Of a stretch of 64,000 nucleotides of DNA, positions 51,795 through 64,000 are shown piece after piece. Numbering within the stretch: the stretch's first letter is position 1; the number at the start of each line of letters is the position of its first letter. Both the position numbers and the translations under genes were made by a program. Below the pieces are notes generated by a model. That model searched no databases. It was not told the DNA's origin and saw only the letters and a list, made by a program, of their open reading frames with translations. This stretch comes from Pratylenchus scribneri (lineage: Eukaryota > Nematoda > Chromadorea > Rhabditida > Pratylenchidae). Where the stretch lies: the NCBI GenBank assembly GCA_030063045.1, contig JAQSEB010000101.1, positions 558,001 to 622,000 of the forward strand. The letters run 5' to 3'.

Positions 51795-52079
51795 ATGAAA
51801 TTTAATACTCAGGTAATTGAAATAACTGATGATGTGGTGCTTTTAAGAAGAAAGAGAGAAAAGGATGATGATGCAAAATATGACGATAATTGGAAAGAGG
51901 AAGATGGAAGATTAGATGAAGATAAAGAAAGGGATGATGATGCAAAATATGACGATAATTTGAAAGAGGAAGATGGAAGATTAGATGAAGATAAAGAAAG
52001 GGATGATGATGCAAAAAATAACGATAATTTGAAAGGGGAAGATGAAGACGAAAAAGCAGAAAGAGAAGTTGAGGCTTGA
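51795..52079 (+). CDS. Small acidic repeat ORF (copy 1)
   Basis: 94 codons starting MKFNTQVIEITDDVVLLRRK, followed by two 69-bp (23-codon) units and part of a third rich in Asp/Glu/Lys (DDDAKYDDN, EEDGRLDEDKER). It may be a short protein or the first exon of a larger gene. In unit 2 the sequence leads on to the gene starting at 63842. Confidence 0.4.
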   Translation: MKFNTQVIEITDDVVLLRRKREKDDDAKYDDNWKEEDGRLDEDKERDDDAKYDDNLKEEDGRLDEDKERDDDAKNNDNLKGEDEDEKAEREVEA

Positions 52080-52242
52080 GGATGATAAAACGGAAGGTGA
52101 ATTTGAAGTTGGTTAGGAGACTGACTGATGAGTTAAATGACAGAGTCCATTCCCATTAGATAGGTTAAAAATAAATGGGTCAATTTTAATTAAAAAATGA
52201 TGAAAAGAAAACATTAAATAATTGACAGACACTTTTCATTTT

Positions 52243-52928
52243 AATGAATAAAAGTTGAAAGCTGAACGAAAAGGGAAAAAAGGAATTTGGTGTCTTTGGA
52301 AGGAAGAAATGTGAACAAAAATTGGAAAAAAATCGTTGAAAGTCGCGACGCGGTTGGATTGGATGAACTTTGGGCTGACAAGGAAAAGGAAAATGTTGAT
52401 GATGTTGAATGATGATGACCTAGAGTGGATGGCTTGGACTTGGTCGCGCCGCTCACCTCTCAGTCTTCAAATCTTTGGCTGTGAAGAAAGAGAAATGAAT
52501 AGAAAGGAAGTGATGAGAATGGAAGGTTGAGTGAAGAAGGAGGATGGCTGGACCCCAAAAAAGGGAATTGGGCCGCGCGAGGACGCGCTGATTTGGTGGG
52601 GCGGAATGTGGTGTGCAAAAGAGGCATTGGAAGATTGGATGGAAAGGAAATTGGTCAAAACCAAAACAACAATTGTTGTCTAAAATTTCTTCTCCCCTCC
52701 CTCCTATTTTTCCCCATTTCATCCTATAAAATGAATTCCCCTTTCAGCCATTTTGGCCCCTCTCCCATTCATTCACATTTTTGATCCCGGGCCTTCGGCC
52801 CCGGTGGGCCCGGGAGTTGTTCCCCAGCTTTGTCCCAATAAATGTTTCAAAAGAAGGTGTTAATTTGGGGCGGAATGTCAGGGAGGGAAAATGGGCCTCT
52901 CCCTCCCCATCAGAGTGCGCATCTAACA
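52243..52928 (+). mobile_element. Truncated 3' end of the LTR retrotransposon
   Basis: 686 bp of the element: internal sequence from 52243, purine tract, and the third LTR copy (52607-52928) ending in TAACA then CTACC. It has no own 5' end or left target duplication, so it was created by the duplication and is not a second insertion. Confidence 0.92.
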
Positions 52929-52990
52929 CTACCATTCATAATTTAATTAAAAATCATTATAAAACATTTAATACAAAATGGAATTCATTT

Positions 52991-55099
52991 TCAAGGTTCT
53001 TTGGAAATTGTTGCTAATGGATTATTATTTTGTTGAACAATTTGAACATTGGGAATAGCATCAGCAGGATTGACTTGGCAAATCCATAAAAGAAATGGAA
53101 AAATTTTGATGAAACATTTTCGATATTCTTTGCTGATGGGAAAATAAACAAAAAAAATGAAATATACCTAGAAATAAAATTAACCTGAAAATGAACAAAA
53201 TTGGAGCATTCATTGTTCCAGCAATAATCATGATGTCAATCATTCGGGCTGCATAAATAAACATTGCTTCACGAGAAATAACAATATAGGAAGAATAATA
53301 TGGGCCTAAATTCTGGATAATCCAACCAAAAATTATGATCAACATTATGGCCGAAATTGACTTGAGAATATGCAAATTAAATGTGTTCAAAACTGAATGA
53401 TCAATTAAAATTTTCATTTAATGTTTATTATAATTTAAAGGAAAAAATAAATGTCAAAATTAAATATTAAGCCCATCTACCGGTGGCAAAAAATTCGGCT
53501 TTGCGACAATCCGTCAGCGATTTAATTGGTCCATAACTTTTTGTTTTTATTTTTGAGCTTTTTGCAAAAAGCAAATTCATCCTTATTAGCTAAATGAGCC
53601 GCGTCGAATGATGCGCATAATATGACCAAAAATACCAAAGTTCAATTTTTTTAAACCGGTTTATGAACCGATAACAATTTAGAAAATTATTTTTTTGCAA
53701 AAATTAATAGGATATTCGGATACTCCATAATCGAAAGCCCCTAAATTGTACATATTTTTTGTGACAATTTAATTGCAGCCGAATTGTCGCACTGCCGAAT
53801 TTTGTTTAGTTTTAAAAATCCCATTCCTTAAATAAAAATTGAAGAAACAATTTATTTTATTTAGCCATTAAAAGCAGCATTTAAATAATATTAATATTAG
53901 GGAAAATGGGGAAGGGACAAGCCTTGAAGTAGAAGACCCTGAGTCCCTGAGGTCCCGGTTTGCTGGAGCCATAGACCAGGGGGCAGTAAAAAGCTGGGAT
54001 TAAACAAAACAAGAATGCCATCCAAATCTGGCCGGGAATGGCTGTTCCCGACTTGGGAGGCGGGGTCAATATATTGAGAAATGAAATGGGTAATTGAAAG
54101 GGGGAGTCGACCAAGGAAAATGGCCTTGGACAATCCATATAGGAATGGGTAAAAATCGAGGGACTGATCCATAACATAGTTAATTTATTTTTACTTGGAT
54201 AAATAATTTCCAACAAAATTATATTTTAATATTTTATTTTTTTTACCTTTTCTTTTTTGAATGATTGCCTTGAGCACAATTAGCCAAATGCAAATATAAA
54301 TGAACACAGTAATATATAGCAAATAATTATTCAAAAAATTATATGCCATAAAATTAGATCCCTGGCCATCTCCCAAGGCGCACATTATTTCCCTTTATCA
54401 AATTTATAATTAATTTATAATTATTCCATTTTTATTTTAGATATTCGCTTACTTCCCTTTAAGTTCACCAAAAATATCCTTAAAGAGGATTTGAAAATTC
54501 CACAAATAATTCCAATAAAAATAACAAAATAAACAAAATATTCGAGGGAATGGGATGCCATTTTGAACTTAATTTTATTAATAAATATATTCATTGGTGG
54601 AAGCAGAATAACCAAATCGGAAAGAGGACACAAATGAAACGTTCAATGCCAATGCCAAGCATTGAAACGAATTGAATTTGCATTCCAAAAATGATTGGGA
54701 ATGCAATAATGAAGCAAATTGGATCGGCTCGAATATAATTAATGCCGAACAAAGGAATTGGAAATCGAATCAAAAGGGAAAATTCGAATAAAGTAGCTCC
54801 AACAGATTCGAAAGCGATCAAAAAATTGAATGGACCATAGAGGGAGGATCTTTGAAGGTAAATTAATTAATTATAAATTTATTGAATCAAAACCTGAATT
54901 TAATGGCCAAATAAATGAGAGAAGAATTGAGGAGAATGCCAATGATAGCGAAAATGTAGGTTGGCATGAAATTGAGGATCAAGGATGGAGAAAAGCCAGC
55001 CCCATGATATTTTAAATAAATCTTCATAAATATTAATGCCCAATAAATGAAAGAAATAGAACCTACGGGATCAATTGTTGTCCAATTGGATGCATTCAT
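52991..55099 (-). CDS. SRSX-like GPCR (copy 2)
   Basis: Same exons and sequence as 41478-43586. No coding change was seen between the two copies. Confidence 0.82.
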
Positions 55100-55512
55100 T
55101 TTTAATTCACACAATGAAATTAGCAAATTTTTTTTTATTTTGAAGATGGAAATAGGAAAAATGTTTTTATAAAAATGAAATAATGTACAAATTATTGGCT
55201 TTACAATTTCCATAGATTACGTTGCCAAGGCCAAATAATAATACCCTTGTGAATTAGCAATTAGATTATTTTTTATTCCCAACTCCAGCAGGGTTCGGCA
55301 TTCTTTTGTGTTTAGTTATTCATAAACATATTAGAATCAACAGACATATTTATTCCATTATAAATGTCATTTTTTTTGTAATTTACTCTCACAATTTTGT
55401 CCTTTTTGTAGAAATAAACTTTTAAAAACTAATAAAAGGAAGAAGCAGGTGTAATCGGTGCTATGTCGTTTCCTGCTGAATAGTGCAAATGTGGACGTTT
55501 TCTATTTATAAT

Positions 55513-55768
55513 GAATCCGGTTTTAGGCCCTACAAACCTTATACCATTTTGTAGATCTCATCGAGACGCATCGAATGGCATATAATATGTCATGGTTTGG
55601 CCTAAAATTAAAGAGGTTAAAACCAAAGTTTGGAAAAATGGTTTGAACAGTTTAAATACCTTCTAATTTTGACTTATCCGCGACAATTTATATACCTTCG
55701 ATGCGTCTAGATGAGATCTACAAAATGGTATAAGGATTCTGAAGTCTAAAATCGGTTTCTGATTTATT
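55513..55768. repeat. Foldback family A, copy in unit 2
   Basis: Identical to 44000-44255. Confidence 0.75.
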
Positions 55769-56047
55769 AAAAGTCGAAAAACGCCCACATTTGCAAGTCC
55801 CTTTGTCTATTCACAGGAATCGACCCCGTACGGTGTAATCAAATATTATAATTTAATTAACAATTTATATTCTAGTTGTAATATGTTTTCTCATATTTTT
55901 CTATATGTTGGATTTATGCAACTTTTTAATTTTTGCAATAAAATGGTAATTTTACTCTAATTTTTCCATCATTCAATCAGTTTCCTTGATAAGTCCAATA
56001 ATACATATAATCCATCACCGTGGCTCTATATAGATGTGTGCACGTTG

Positions 56048-56218
56048 CGTTTAATCTGGGAATTGGATAATCCCAGGATTAACCGGTTAATTCTGGGAAT
56101 CCCCAAATTAATCAGCCAACCTGGATAAACGATAATCCCGGGACTAACCGGTTACCTAATTTTGGGAATCCCAATACTATCCAAGCCAGGGCTGGTTAAT
56201 TCCGGGGATAGCTGGTTA
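56048..56218. repeat. GGTTAAT-CCCGGGA repeats, unit 2
   Basis: Identical to 44535-44705. Confidence 0.5.
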
Positions 56219-56470
56219 ATTTCATGAAAAATGAACTAAAATCAGAAAGGCTTATAACGGAATTTAGGGCGTATTCCTTATCCTATTGCACATATTTATC
56301 CAAAATTGAAATATTTAAATGATCGAAAATATAAAAGAATTATTAGATGGATGAAAATTTGTGTATTAAATTAATGACATCGAATAAATTTAAATGAATA
56401 AAGTATTGGAAATTTTCATATCAGCCAATCTTGTCATGATTGTTTTCATTTCCTTCCATCATTTTGCATT

Positions 56471-56610
56471 TTATTCGAGGGCACGTCCGAACTCTTTGAA
56501 ACTCCATTCTTCCTTGCCAAAGTTCACAAGGACAGATTCTTCAACTCTGGCCAAATTGATTGCTGGGAAAAGTTGGAGTTCGACAAATTTAGTAGGCAAT
56601 TCTGCTTTTC
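56471..56610 (-). pseudogene. Spare SPRY terminal exon (unit 2)
   Basis: Identical to 44958-45097. Confidence 0.7.
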
Positions 56611-57178
56611 CTGAATTTAAAAAAATCATTTATATACTGCGCACGATTCTACTTCATAAAAAATATTTTAAACCATTTTTGGTAAGTGTTGAAATCAGTT
56701 TGCACCGATTATAATGCGCGATTATATTTTTTTATTGTTTTCGCCAAATTAAATATTTTTTTCACCAAATTAATATTATCTCAAATAAGAGTATAGGAAA
56801 AAATTAACCGCATTTATCCAAAATTGAAATATTTAATTTAACAAAATATAAATGAATATTGAATGAATGTCATAGCGAATAAATTTAATGCTGATTTAAT
56901 TTGGAAAATGTATAGATAAATAAAATTAAAATAAGGCTTCAATTAAATTTCAATTTACAAATTAAATTTGGAAAATTTATAGATGAGTAAATGAGAGTTT
57001 AGGAAAAAAATATGTGTAAAGAAAATATTTACGGGATGAAAAATATAAAAGAATATTTGATGGATGATTTTAATTATATGTCTATTAATTATATCGAATA
57101 AATTTGAATGAATAAAGTCTTGGAAATATCCATCTTCAATCTTTATTGTTTTCTTTCTTCTTCATCATTTTCCCTTTT

Positions 57179-58506
57179 TTATTCAAAGGCACGACCGAAC
57201 TCTTTGAAACTCCATTTATCTTTGTTGAAGTTCACAATGACTGATTCATCAGCTTCGAACAAATTAATTGCCGCGAAAAGTTGGAGTTTGGAATATTTAG
57301 CCGGCAATTCAGTCTTTCCTGAATTAATAAAATCATTTATATTTTTACCCAAAATTATATTTATAATTTAAAAAGTATTTATACGATTTTGCAATTATTA
57401 ATTTTTAATTATTTTACCTATAAATTCGCCATTTCGAGTTACAAAACTTTTCATTTTGTAATTTGCCAGATATATTCCGATTCCAATCACATCTCCTTTG
57501 TTATATTCTGTATCGTCATCCATTAATATATCTTCATCGGCATTTTCAATGCCATCTTCATTTTCATTGATATCTTCATGTGCATCGAAATCAGCATCTT
57601 CGAATTGAATGATGGATCCATCAATCCACATTCCATATTTGTTCCATCCGATTGAATTCTCTTGACCAAGCCATTTGCCTTGCAATGGAAATTCTTGGCC
57701 ACAAAATCCAATGTAAAAGAGACCATCCCTGAATAATGCATAAATATTGTGCAATAAAAGAAACATTCATTATATAGAGTTTATTGAAAAGAAAAAGTTT
57801 TCATTACCATTGGTTTTTTAATATTTAATTGAATCATTTTAAATTTTTAATAAATTAAAATCTAAAAAAATACCCAGAAGCCATATTCAGAATTTGCATC
57901 TCAAAATAAAATGCGATAGTCGTCTTTATTGCATTAAAATTGAATGAACTAATTGGCAAAGTGGCTCGAACGCAATTCACTCCTAAAAAGAAATAATAAT
58001 TATTAGAATAAAACGATTATAATATTATAGCAATTTTTACCTCTAACAGCTTCGTGATACATGGCGACGAGTCCTTCTCCGCAAATAGTTATCCGTGGGC
58101 CACAATCTGCCTCATTCAATTTGTTGTTCTTCATTGTCTGGAAATATTCATTATTTTATTTCTATACTAACATTTTAATTCTTCACTCTTTAATGCCGTT
58201 GAACATTTTTTGAACAGCTCTTGCCAAAAGGCCATTTGGCATTCTGGTCAACAGATCAAAAGCGTTTTCCAACGGCATAGCAGAGAACAATTCATTGATC
58301 AATTCGGCAGGCATTTGTCGACGATGAAGTGCTTTTAACTGAACAAATTTCAATCATATTGTAATCTCGATATCGCTAATTTTAAATTAGGCTACCTCCT
58401 TTAAATAAAAGGCCTTCATATTTGCAATTTTTGCCTTCAATGCCAAATTTTCTTCCAACAATTTTGCATTTTGCCTTTTCAGTGTTTCGTTGTTTTCAAG
58501 TTCCAT
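57179..58506 (-). CDS. SPRY-domain protein (copy 2)
   Basis: Same structure and sequence as 45666-46993, including the unsettled exon 2-3 join. Confidence 0.8.
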
Positions 58507-58552
58507 TTTGACCGTTTGTTTACGAAAATTTAGTTAATAAATTTGTTTAGAA

Positions 58553-58634
58553 AAAATTTCTGAATTGGGCTGATTAACAAAAAATTTCTGAATTGGGCTG
58601 ATTAACAAAAAATTTCTGAATTGGGCTGATTAAA
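58553..58634. repeat. Three 27-bp direct repeats upstream of SPRY copy 2
   Basis: Identical to 47040-47121. Confidence 0.7.
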
Positions 58635-59007
58635 TAAAATTTATAAATATTTAATTAAATATTTTGCCTATTGTTTTTTTTATTAATTTATAAATGAGAA
58701 ATGAGAATGAGAAGATGCTTAATTTCTTCTTTATTTTATATAGAGCGTTCACACAATGGAATTGTTGAATTGGTATAGATAGCCTACCCAATTGCCCATA
58801 TTTCCCAATCCCATTCCAACTTTAAGAAGGGAGGCGAAGCACGGATAGATGGACGTATATAATGATGGAATTGACTTGTGAGCTAAAATTTGAATATTTT
58901 TTTGTAGAACTTTGGTTCATTTTTGATTGATGAACAATGAAAAATTCCGAAAATTCCCACTCAATCATCAGCCATTCATCAATTCTGTTAGATTAATGAA
59001 TGCTCTG

Positions 59008-59842
59008 CAGTGTTTTCATGATAGTGCTAATATGATATGATAATGATATGATAGTGATATGATAATGATATGATAGTGATATGATAGCACTTTGACTATC
59101 ATATCAGTATCATATCATTTTGAGAAATTTTCTATCATAAAAAAGTGATACTATCATGATAGTATCATGATAGTTGAAAGCAGGCAATTTTCAAAAATTT
59201 TTTTAAAATTTTGTTCATTTTTCAAAGAATTTCCAAAAAATTTTTCCAATTTTTGACTAAATTATTATTCCTGGACCTTTATTGGCATTTTAAGCAATCT
59301 AATTTTTTCTTATGAAACTCTCTTTCTTAAATATTCATTAATGAATTTTTCATATACGATTCTGAATTAAATTTAAAAAATCCAAAATTTAAATAATTTA
59401 AAATTTAAAAAATTTTTTTGCATTGGAAGCTTCTGGAAGGATTGGGAAATTTTATATTGACCTTAAATATTTATTCAAATTTCTTCAAACATTCCGGTAG
59501 AAAGTTTTTTTAGCCAATATTCTTTTAAAAGATGAAATCCAAATAAACTTATTTATCTAACAAATGAAAATTATTTAATTTGGAAAGAAAATTTTGTTGA
59601 AATGTCGGTATAAAAATTTTTGACGATTTTGTAATATATTTTTCTCGGTTTTTTCTAAATGATAATGATAGAAAAATGATATGATAATGATAGTGCTAAT
59701 ATGATATGATAATGATATGATAGTGATATGATAGTGATAATTGTCACTATCATTATCATATCATATCATTTTGAATGATACCGTTTTGACTATCATATCA
59801 CTATCATATCATATTGAAAATTTTGGTATCATGAAAACACTG
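59008..59842. mobile_element. hAT-type foldback element (unit 2)
   Basis: Identical to 47495-48329, with the same flanking ATGCTCTG. Confidence 0.85.
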
Positions 59843-60032
59843 ATGCTCTGCTGACTGACCAAGATTTGGGCATCGGGGATTACGCTTCGAGCATTTTTTT
59901 TTTATTAAGGCAATTCACCTTATAAAAAATTGAATGAGCAAATTTCGTCAGCGAACATTTTTATATTTGTATTTCTAGTGAGAGTGCGATTTAACATTTT
60001 AATTTATTTTAGGTTCAGAAGATCCAACAAAA

Positions 60033-60559
60033 ATGTTTAGCTCACAAACAAAGAAAAATGGGCAATGTAAATTTATAAGAAAAATTCAGTGGAGGAATAA
60101 AAGGGCATTATTGAATCTTTATAAAATTGAATTAAATGCCAAAAATGGGGACATTTGTTTATTTTTTAGAGTGAATTATGAAATGTGGAGAAAAATTTCA
60201 ACACTAACATGGTGCAAATTTCGGTAAGCCGTACAAAAGCAGGATAAAATAAAGTAAAATAAAATTGTTATAAAGTTATTATATATTTAAATTTATGTCA
60301 ATTTATTTTGGGCTTAAATTAAGCAAATTTTCACTAATTTGAAATTTTTTATTTTAATATTTGTCATTATTTCCATAATAGTGTTCCTGAGCTCAAGAGT
60401 GACATTGATGCTGATGTTGATGTAAATCAATCGCCAGCTTCTCAGGAAATATGGCGTAATCAGTGGAGAGAATCGACATTTTCAAAATTGATAAAAATGG
60501 AATTGGAAAAACGGAAGAAGAGTGATGATAAAAAGGGCAAAGTAAAAGTAGAGGAGTGA
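60033..60559 (+). CDS. Small two-exon gene (copy 2)
   Basis: Same as 48520-49046 except C at 60208, which changes Lys to Thr. This is the only difference noticed between the two units. Confidence 0.55.
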
Positions 60560-61400
60560 AAAGTTGAAGAATGTCAAAAATGTCTTTTCATTATTTTATG
60601 TTTCATCGTCGCAACCACATCATTAAATTATAAAGAGATTGTGAAATTACAAAAAAATTTTTATACATATATAATCGACTATGCATTATGCAATAAAAAC
60701 ATTATTTTATTTTTTTCAAATTTTATTATTTTTTTAAATTTTTTACTCTTCCATTTTTGTGTATTGAAATTTATAAAAAAACTAAACCAATCGTGGAAAA
60801 AATTTTTTGATGTGTGAGAGAAAAGGTATTTGAATTAACATTTTTGATAATTTTTGTATTTTGATTTTTTTTTAAAAAAATAAATTTAATTCTTGCATAA
60901 AATCATTTGCTATGAATATTTTCAATCAGGAAAAGAATGCTTCAAAATTATTTTATTTAAAATCACGAAAATCGGTTGGCTAGAACTTCCAAAACTTGAA
61001 AAAATAACGATAAACAGAAAATATTATATATATATATATAAATGGGCAGATTTAAAATGGGCAGATTTATAAACAAATCATCGTGATTCTCTGAATTTAA
61101 ATTTTTTGGAAAAGCTTGGAGCCATTTACGCCATCCGAAAAAAAAACTTAAATTCGACCCAGTTAAAATTCATTATATTTGTTTACTTAAATGGCATATA
61201 TGTAATGGTAAATTAAAACCATTAAGGTTGAAGCCTAAAAATTATAACAGAATTAAATTGAAATTCATTAGAGAGAATTTAACAAGAATTGACGATGAAA
61301 CTCTCAAATTTTATCCTTCTTTTCAATCTAATTTCCCTTTTTATTATCGTAATGCAATCAAAAGCAATGGAGAAGTGGATGCCAAACCGGTATACGAATT

Positions 61401-62858
61401 TTATAGAGAATAATTGTTTAATTTAAAAAGGAAAAAGACAAAAAATATTAGGTTGAATTTGATCTTCCGATGAGATACTCTAAAATAAAACTCTTCATTG
61501 CTAAATAATTCATCGTCAAATTTTGTTAAAAACAATATTTTGGTTAAAACAGTAAAAACGGCGTGTTTTATGCCATATCTTAGGCAAGGGGACACTGTTT
61601 TAATTGAACCCCAGCACCGATCGATCTCATGTCCTTGACGGCACGCCGCCTCCAGACCTGGCTTTGTTCTCAGATGATGAGTAATTAATTGATTAATTAT
61701 CTCCCTTTCTATGGGTATTAACACTGTTCGGCTTAATCTCTTCTTCTCATCATCTTGACGTGATTGATTATTTGGGCTTGATCTCTTCATCAATTTCCGC
61801 CCATCATCCATTCGGACGTTATTTGCTACCTTTCTGCCAGTAAATGGATCGATTACGCAGTTTCCACGTGTATGGGCTTCATATCCCAGATTCTCGGTCG
61901 ATGGTTCGGAACTTGTCCGGTTGGGTTGGTTCTCTCCAATTGCTTGGTTGCTCTCCTCCAGCTCAGCTCTGGGTCGTATATCCGTTGCCAGCGAACTCTC
62001 GCTCTCGTTTGACCCACTCTCTATCCTTGGATCAGCTTTACGCCGTATAAACGTATTCGGCGGGATTTCTCCCTCGTTCGGCTCGGTTTCTTCAGCCTTT
62101 GGCCGTAATTTCGTTTCTGGCGGGTCATTGCCCGTGTTGTGGTCATTTTCTCCTCCTGAATCATTTTCTGTAATCACCGAGCTCTCGCTCTGGTTCCTTT
62201 TCTTCTTCTTCCCCATATGGGTATTGTGCCGGCTTTCGTCCTTTTCGGGGAATGGGACAGGGTGGCTTAATCCCTTAGAATAGCCAATTTCTTGTCCCTT
62301 CTGGGTTCTCTCATAGGCCATGTTCGTCGTGTTCTCAGCCATAGGCCGTTGACCTTCATTCTCTCCAACCTCTTGGCGTTCCATATGAATGGTTTGATTT
62401 AATAATTTGCCCTCAGAGGGTTTGGAATTACGGCGATCAATGATCCCGATTGGTACCTTGTTGTAAGGCCCCACCAGCTCCATTTTGGCCGGGTGGTGTT
62501 TAAACCTGTTGCGCCTACTTGGAATGAATTCCGTCAACAGCGACTTTTCTTGATTAATTCCCGCACCCCACCACACCTCACTTTGACCCACACACTCACA
62601 ATTTTGCTGCCCCACACAATTGGCCATCCCACTGATTGACTCACAGCTTTCCACACACATTGGCACAAGCACACACTGCTTCGCACCGGATCGCTGGTTG
62701 TCCCATCCATTGGCCCAGGATCGCAGCCCCACACTGTCTGCACATTTGTTGTCCCCATTTGGGTTTTGTTGTTCACACATTTTGCCACGCACTGGGCCGC
62801 ACATTTGGTTTGATTCACACTTGTTGTCGCACAAATTCTCACAATTTATTTCGCACAT
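61401..62858 (-). CDS. Single-exon gene of unknown function (copy 2)
   Basis: Same as 49888-51345; the TATA box is at 62906-62914. Confidence 0.5.
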   Translation of the reverse strand: MCEINCENLCDNKCESNQMCGPVRGKMCEQQNPNGDNKCADSVGLRSWANGWDNQRSGAKQCVLVPMCVESCESISGMANCVGQQNCECVGQSEVWWGAGINQEKSLLTEFIPSRRNRFKHHPAKMELVGPYNKVPIGIIDRRNSKPSEGKLLNQTIHMERQEVGENEGQRPMAENTTNMAYERTQKGQEIGYSKGLSHPVPFPEKDESRHNTHMGKKKKRNQSESSVITENDSGGENDHNTGNDPPETKLRPKAEETEPNEGEIPPNTFIRRKADPRIESGSNESESSLATDIRPRAELEESNQAIGENQPNRTSSEPSTENLGYEAHTRGNCVIDPFTGRKVANNVRMDDGRKLMKRSSPNNQSRQDDEKKRLSRTVLIPIEREIINQLITHHLRTKPGLEAACRQGHEIDRCWGSIKTVSPCLRYGIKHAVFTVLTKILFLTKFDDELFSNEEFYFRVSHRKIKFNLIFFVFFLFKLNNYSL

Positions 62859-63307
62859 TTTGGGACTACTCCGGGGAGAGTGACCCTCACCCTCACACCT
62901 CCTCACCTTTTATACTGACGAGTGTTGCGGATTAGTAATCCATCAATTTCCCATTTGGGTCCTTTTCCCTTCACTTTATGTGTTCTTCGGTCAACCTTTT
63001 CCCACCGCTGGTCGATTTCCCAAGCCGCCGTCACCGGCCGCCTGCTTGCTCTGCCTCTTCGCAGTGACAAGGAATGGGCCGCCCCTTTCGCATGGCTTCC
63101 CTTTCCTTCCCTTGTTCTCATCAATTGACGTTTATCCATTCGCTTATTGCGTCGGCCCCTTTTCGCTTCTGGGCCTTTTGGAATTTTATTTGGAAATTGG
63201 GAAGTGAAATGTTGGGAATTGGGAAAAGGAATGTTTTGGGTTGATGTTGGGCTGAGCCCAACATCGCCCATACTTTACAAAACTTAACATAAAAATTCTC
63301 AACGACA

Positions 63308-63592
63308 ATGAAATTTAATACTCAGGTAATTGAAATAACTGATGATGTGGTGCTTTTAAGAAGAAAGAGAGAAAAGGATGATGATGCAAAATATGACGAT
63401 AATTGGAAAGAGGAAGATGGAAGATTAGATGAAGATAAAGAAAGGGATGATGATGCAAAATATGACGATAATTTGAAAGAGGAAGATGGAAGATTAGATG
63501 AAGATAAAGAAAGGGATGATGATGCAAAAAATAACGATAATTTGAAAGGGGAAGATGAAGACGAAAAAGCAGAAAGAGAAGTTGAGGCTTGA
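63308..63592 (+). CDS. Small acidic repeat ORF (copy 2)
   Basis: Same as 51795-52079. Here the natural downstream sequence is kept, so if the ORF is a first exon, only this copy can be complete. Confidence 0.4.
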   Translation: MKFNTQVIEITDDVVLLRRKREKDDDAKYDDNWKEEDGRLDEDKERDDDAKYDDNLKEEDGRLDEDKERDDDAKNNDNLKGEDEDEKAEREVEA

Positions 63593-63841
63593 GGATGATA
63601 AAACGGAAGGTGAATTTGAAGTTGGTTAGGAGACTGACTGATGAGTTAAATGACAGAGTCCATTCCCATTAGATAGGTTAAAAATAAATGGGTCAATTTT
63701 AATTAAAAAATGATGAAAAGAAAACATTAAATAATTGACAGACACTTTTCATTTTCTTCTTTTCTTTATTGTCATCCAATTCCTCTCACTCCTTCCTACT
63801 CACTCTTTTCTTTCTCATCTTCCTCTTTTCCTTTTACAGTA

Positions 63842-64000
63842 ATGGCGAAATGCATTTATGTGAAAACATATGGATATGAACAAGAATTGGAGCTGATGGA
63901 TCGTCGCGAATTATATGCCCAAAGGGAATATCGACGGGCAATGGATTTGGAAAATGAGAAGATGAGGAACCTTAAACTGAATAAACAAAATTTGGAATTG
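63842..64000 (+). CDS. Start of a coiled-coil protein, runs off the window
   Basis: After a C/T-rich stretch and an acceptor (ccttttacag) two bases ahead, the frame opens MAKCIYVKTYGYEQELELMD and continues for 53 codons to the window end in a charged helix (RRELYAQREYRRAMDLENEK). The C/T tract plus AG suggests a spliced-leader or intron acceptor. Family unknown from this fragment. Confidence 0.55.
   Translation, partial: MAKCIYVKTYGYEQELELMDRRELYAQREYRRAMDLENEKMRNLKLNKQNLEL

Larger units (their letters stand above)
40730..52242. repeat. Tandem duplication, unit 1 (11,513 bp)
   Basis: Every position I compared from 40730 reappears 11,513 bp later, with the same spacing throughout, so there is no net insertion or deletion. 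The unit starts 685 bp before the right end of the retrotransposon and ends in host DNA. Only one substitution was noticed (48695 A versus 60208 C). The units are directly adjacent with no filler. Confidence 0.93.
52243..63755. repeat. Tandem duplication, unit 2 (11,513 bp)
   Basis: Direct second copy of 40730-52242. The junction at 52242/52243 joins host sequence (cttttcatttt) straight to internal retrotransposon sequence (aatgaataaaag). The right edge is where the sequence departs from copy 1 (cattttc at 63756). No shared bases at the breakpoints were seen. Confidence 0.93.

Noticed and set aside
52243..52928. A second retrotransposon insertion (solo LTR)
   Set aside because: It carries internal element sequence and no left target duplication; it is the edge of the tandem duplication.

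Overview
This is nuclear DNA of a nematode, most likely a plant-parasitic cyst nematode (Globodera/Heterodera type). The background is very AT-rich and the genes are split into small exons with short introns. There is a nematode chemoreceptor (SRSX-like) and a SPRY-domain gene, the family that is strongly expanded in cyst nematodes. At least three introns appear to use GC-AG instead of GT-AG, a feature reported to be common in cyst nematodes. No bacterial, plasmid, CRISPR, rRNA or convincing tRNA feature is present.

1-24.6 kb is ordinary host sequence with four recognisable genes. A PUS1-type tRNA pseudouridine synthase (minus, 513-3894) lies about 200 bp downstream of a TSC22-domain regulator (minus, 4095-6501, 5' end not found), so the two may form an operon. 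From 6.5 to 10.4 kb there is a nest of foldback and MITE-like repeats. A UQCC1/Cbp3-type complex III assembly factor (plus, 10378-14106) follows. Then comes an aspartyl/asparaginyl beta-hydroxylase (ASPH, plus, 15238-24414) whose last exons show a broken splice acceptor and several replaced active-site residues. One of its exons carries a GC-rich hairpin array flanked by an exact 71-bp duplication.

24,577-41,415 is one complete, very large (16.8 kb) Ty3/gypsy-type LTR retrotransposon. It has 322-bp LTRs (TG...CA, two differences) and a perfect 5-bp target duplication CTACC, and sits between two convergent host genes whose stop codons were originally only about 0.22 kb apart. Its architecture is unusual. 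A gag with an RGG-rich tail runs in frame into a secreted/transmembrane glycoprotein-like module and only then into protease, RT and RNase H. The integrase frame ends in a duplicated module that looks like degenerate retropepsin folds. Four further overlapping ORFs follow, one with a G-patch domain. The 5' leader and the 3' region also carry antisense coding signals, the 3' one with clear introns.

40,730-63,755 is a perfect-looking tandem duplication of an 11,513-bp unit that starts inside the 3' end of the retrotransposon. Each copy holds the 3' LTR, an SRSX-like GPCR, a SPRY-domain gene with a spare terminal exon, a hAT-type foldback element, a small two-exon gene, a 485-codon single-exon gene of unknown function with a TATA box, and a small acidic repeat ORF. 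I found only one base difference between the copies. Beyond the second copy another gene begins and runs off the window.
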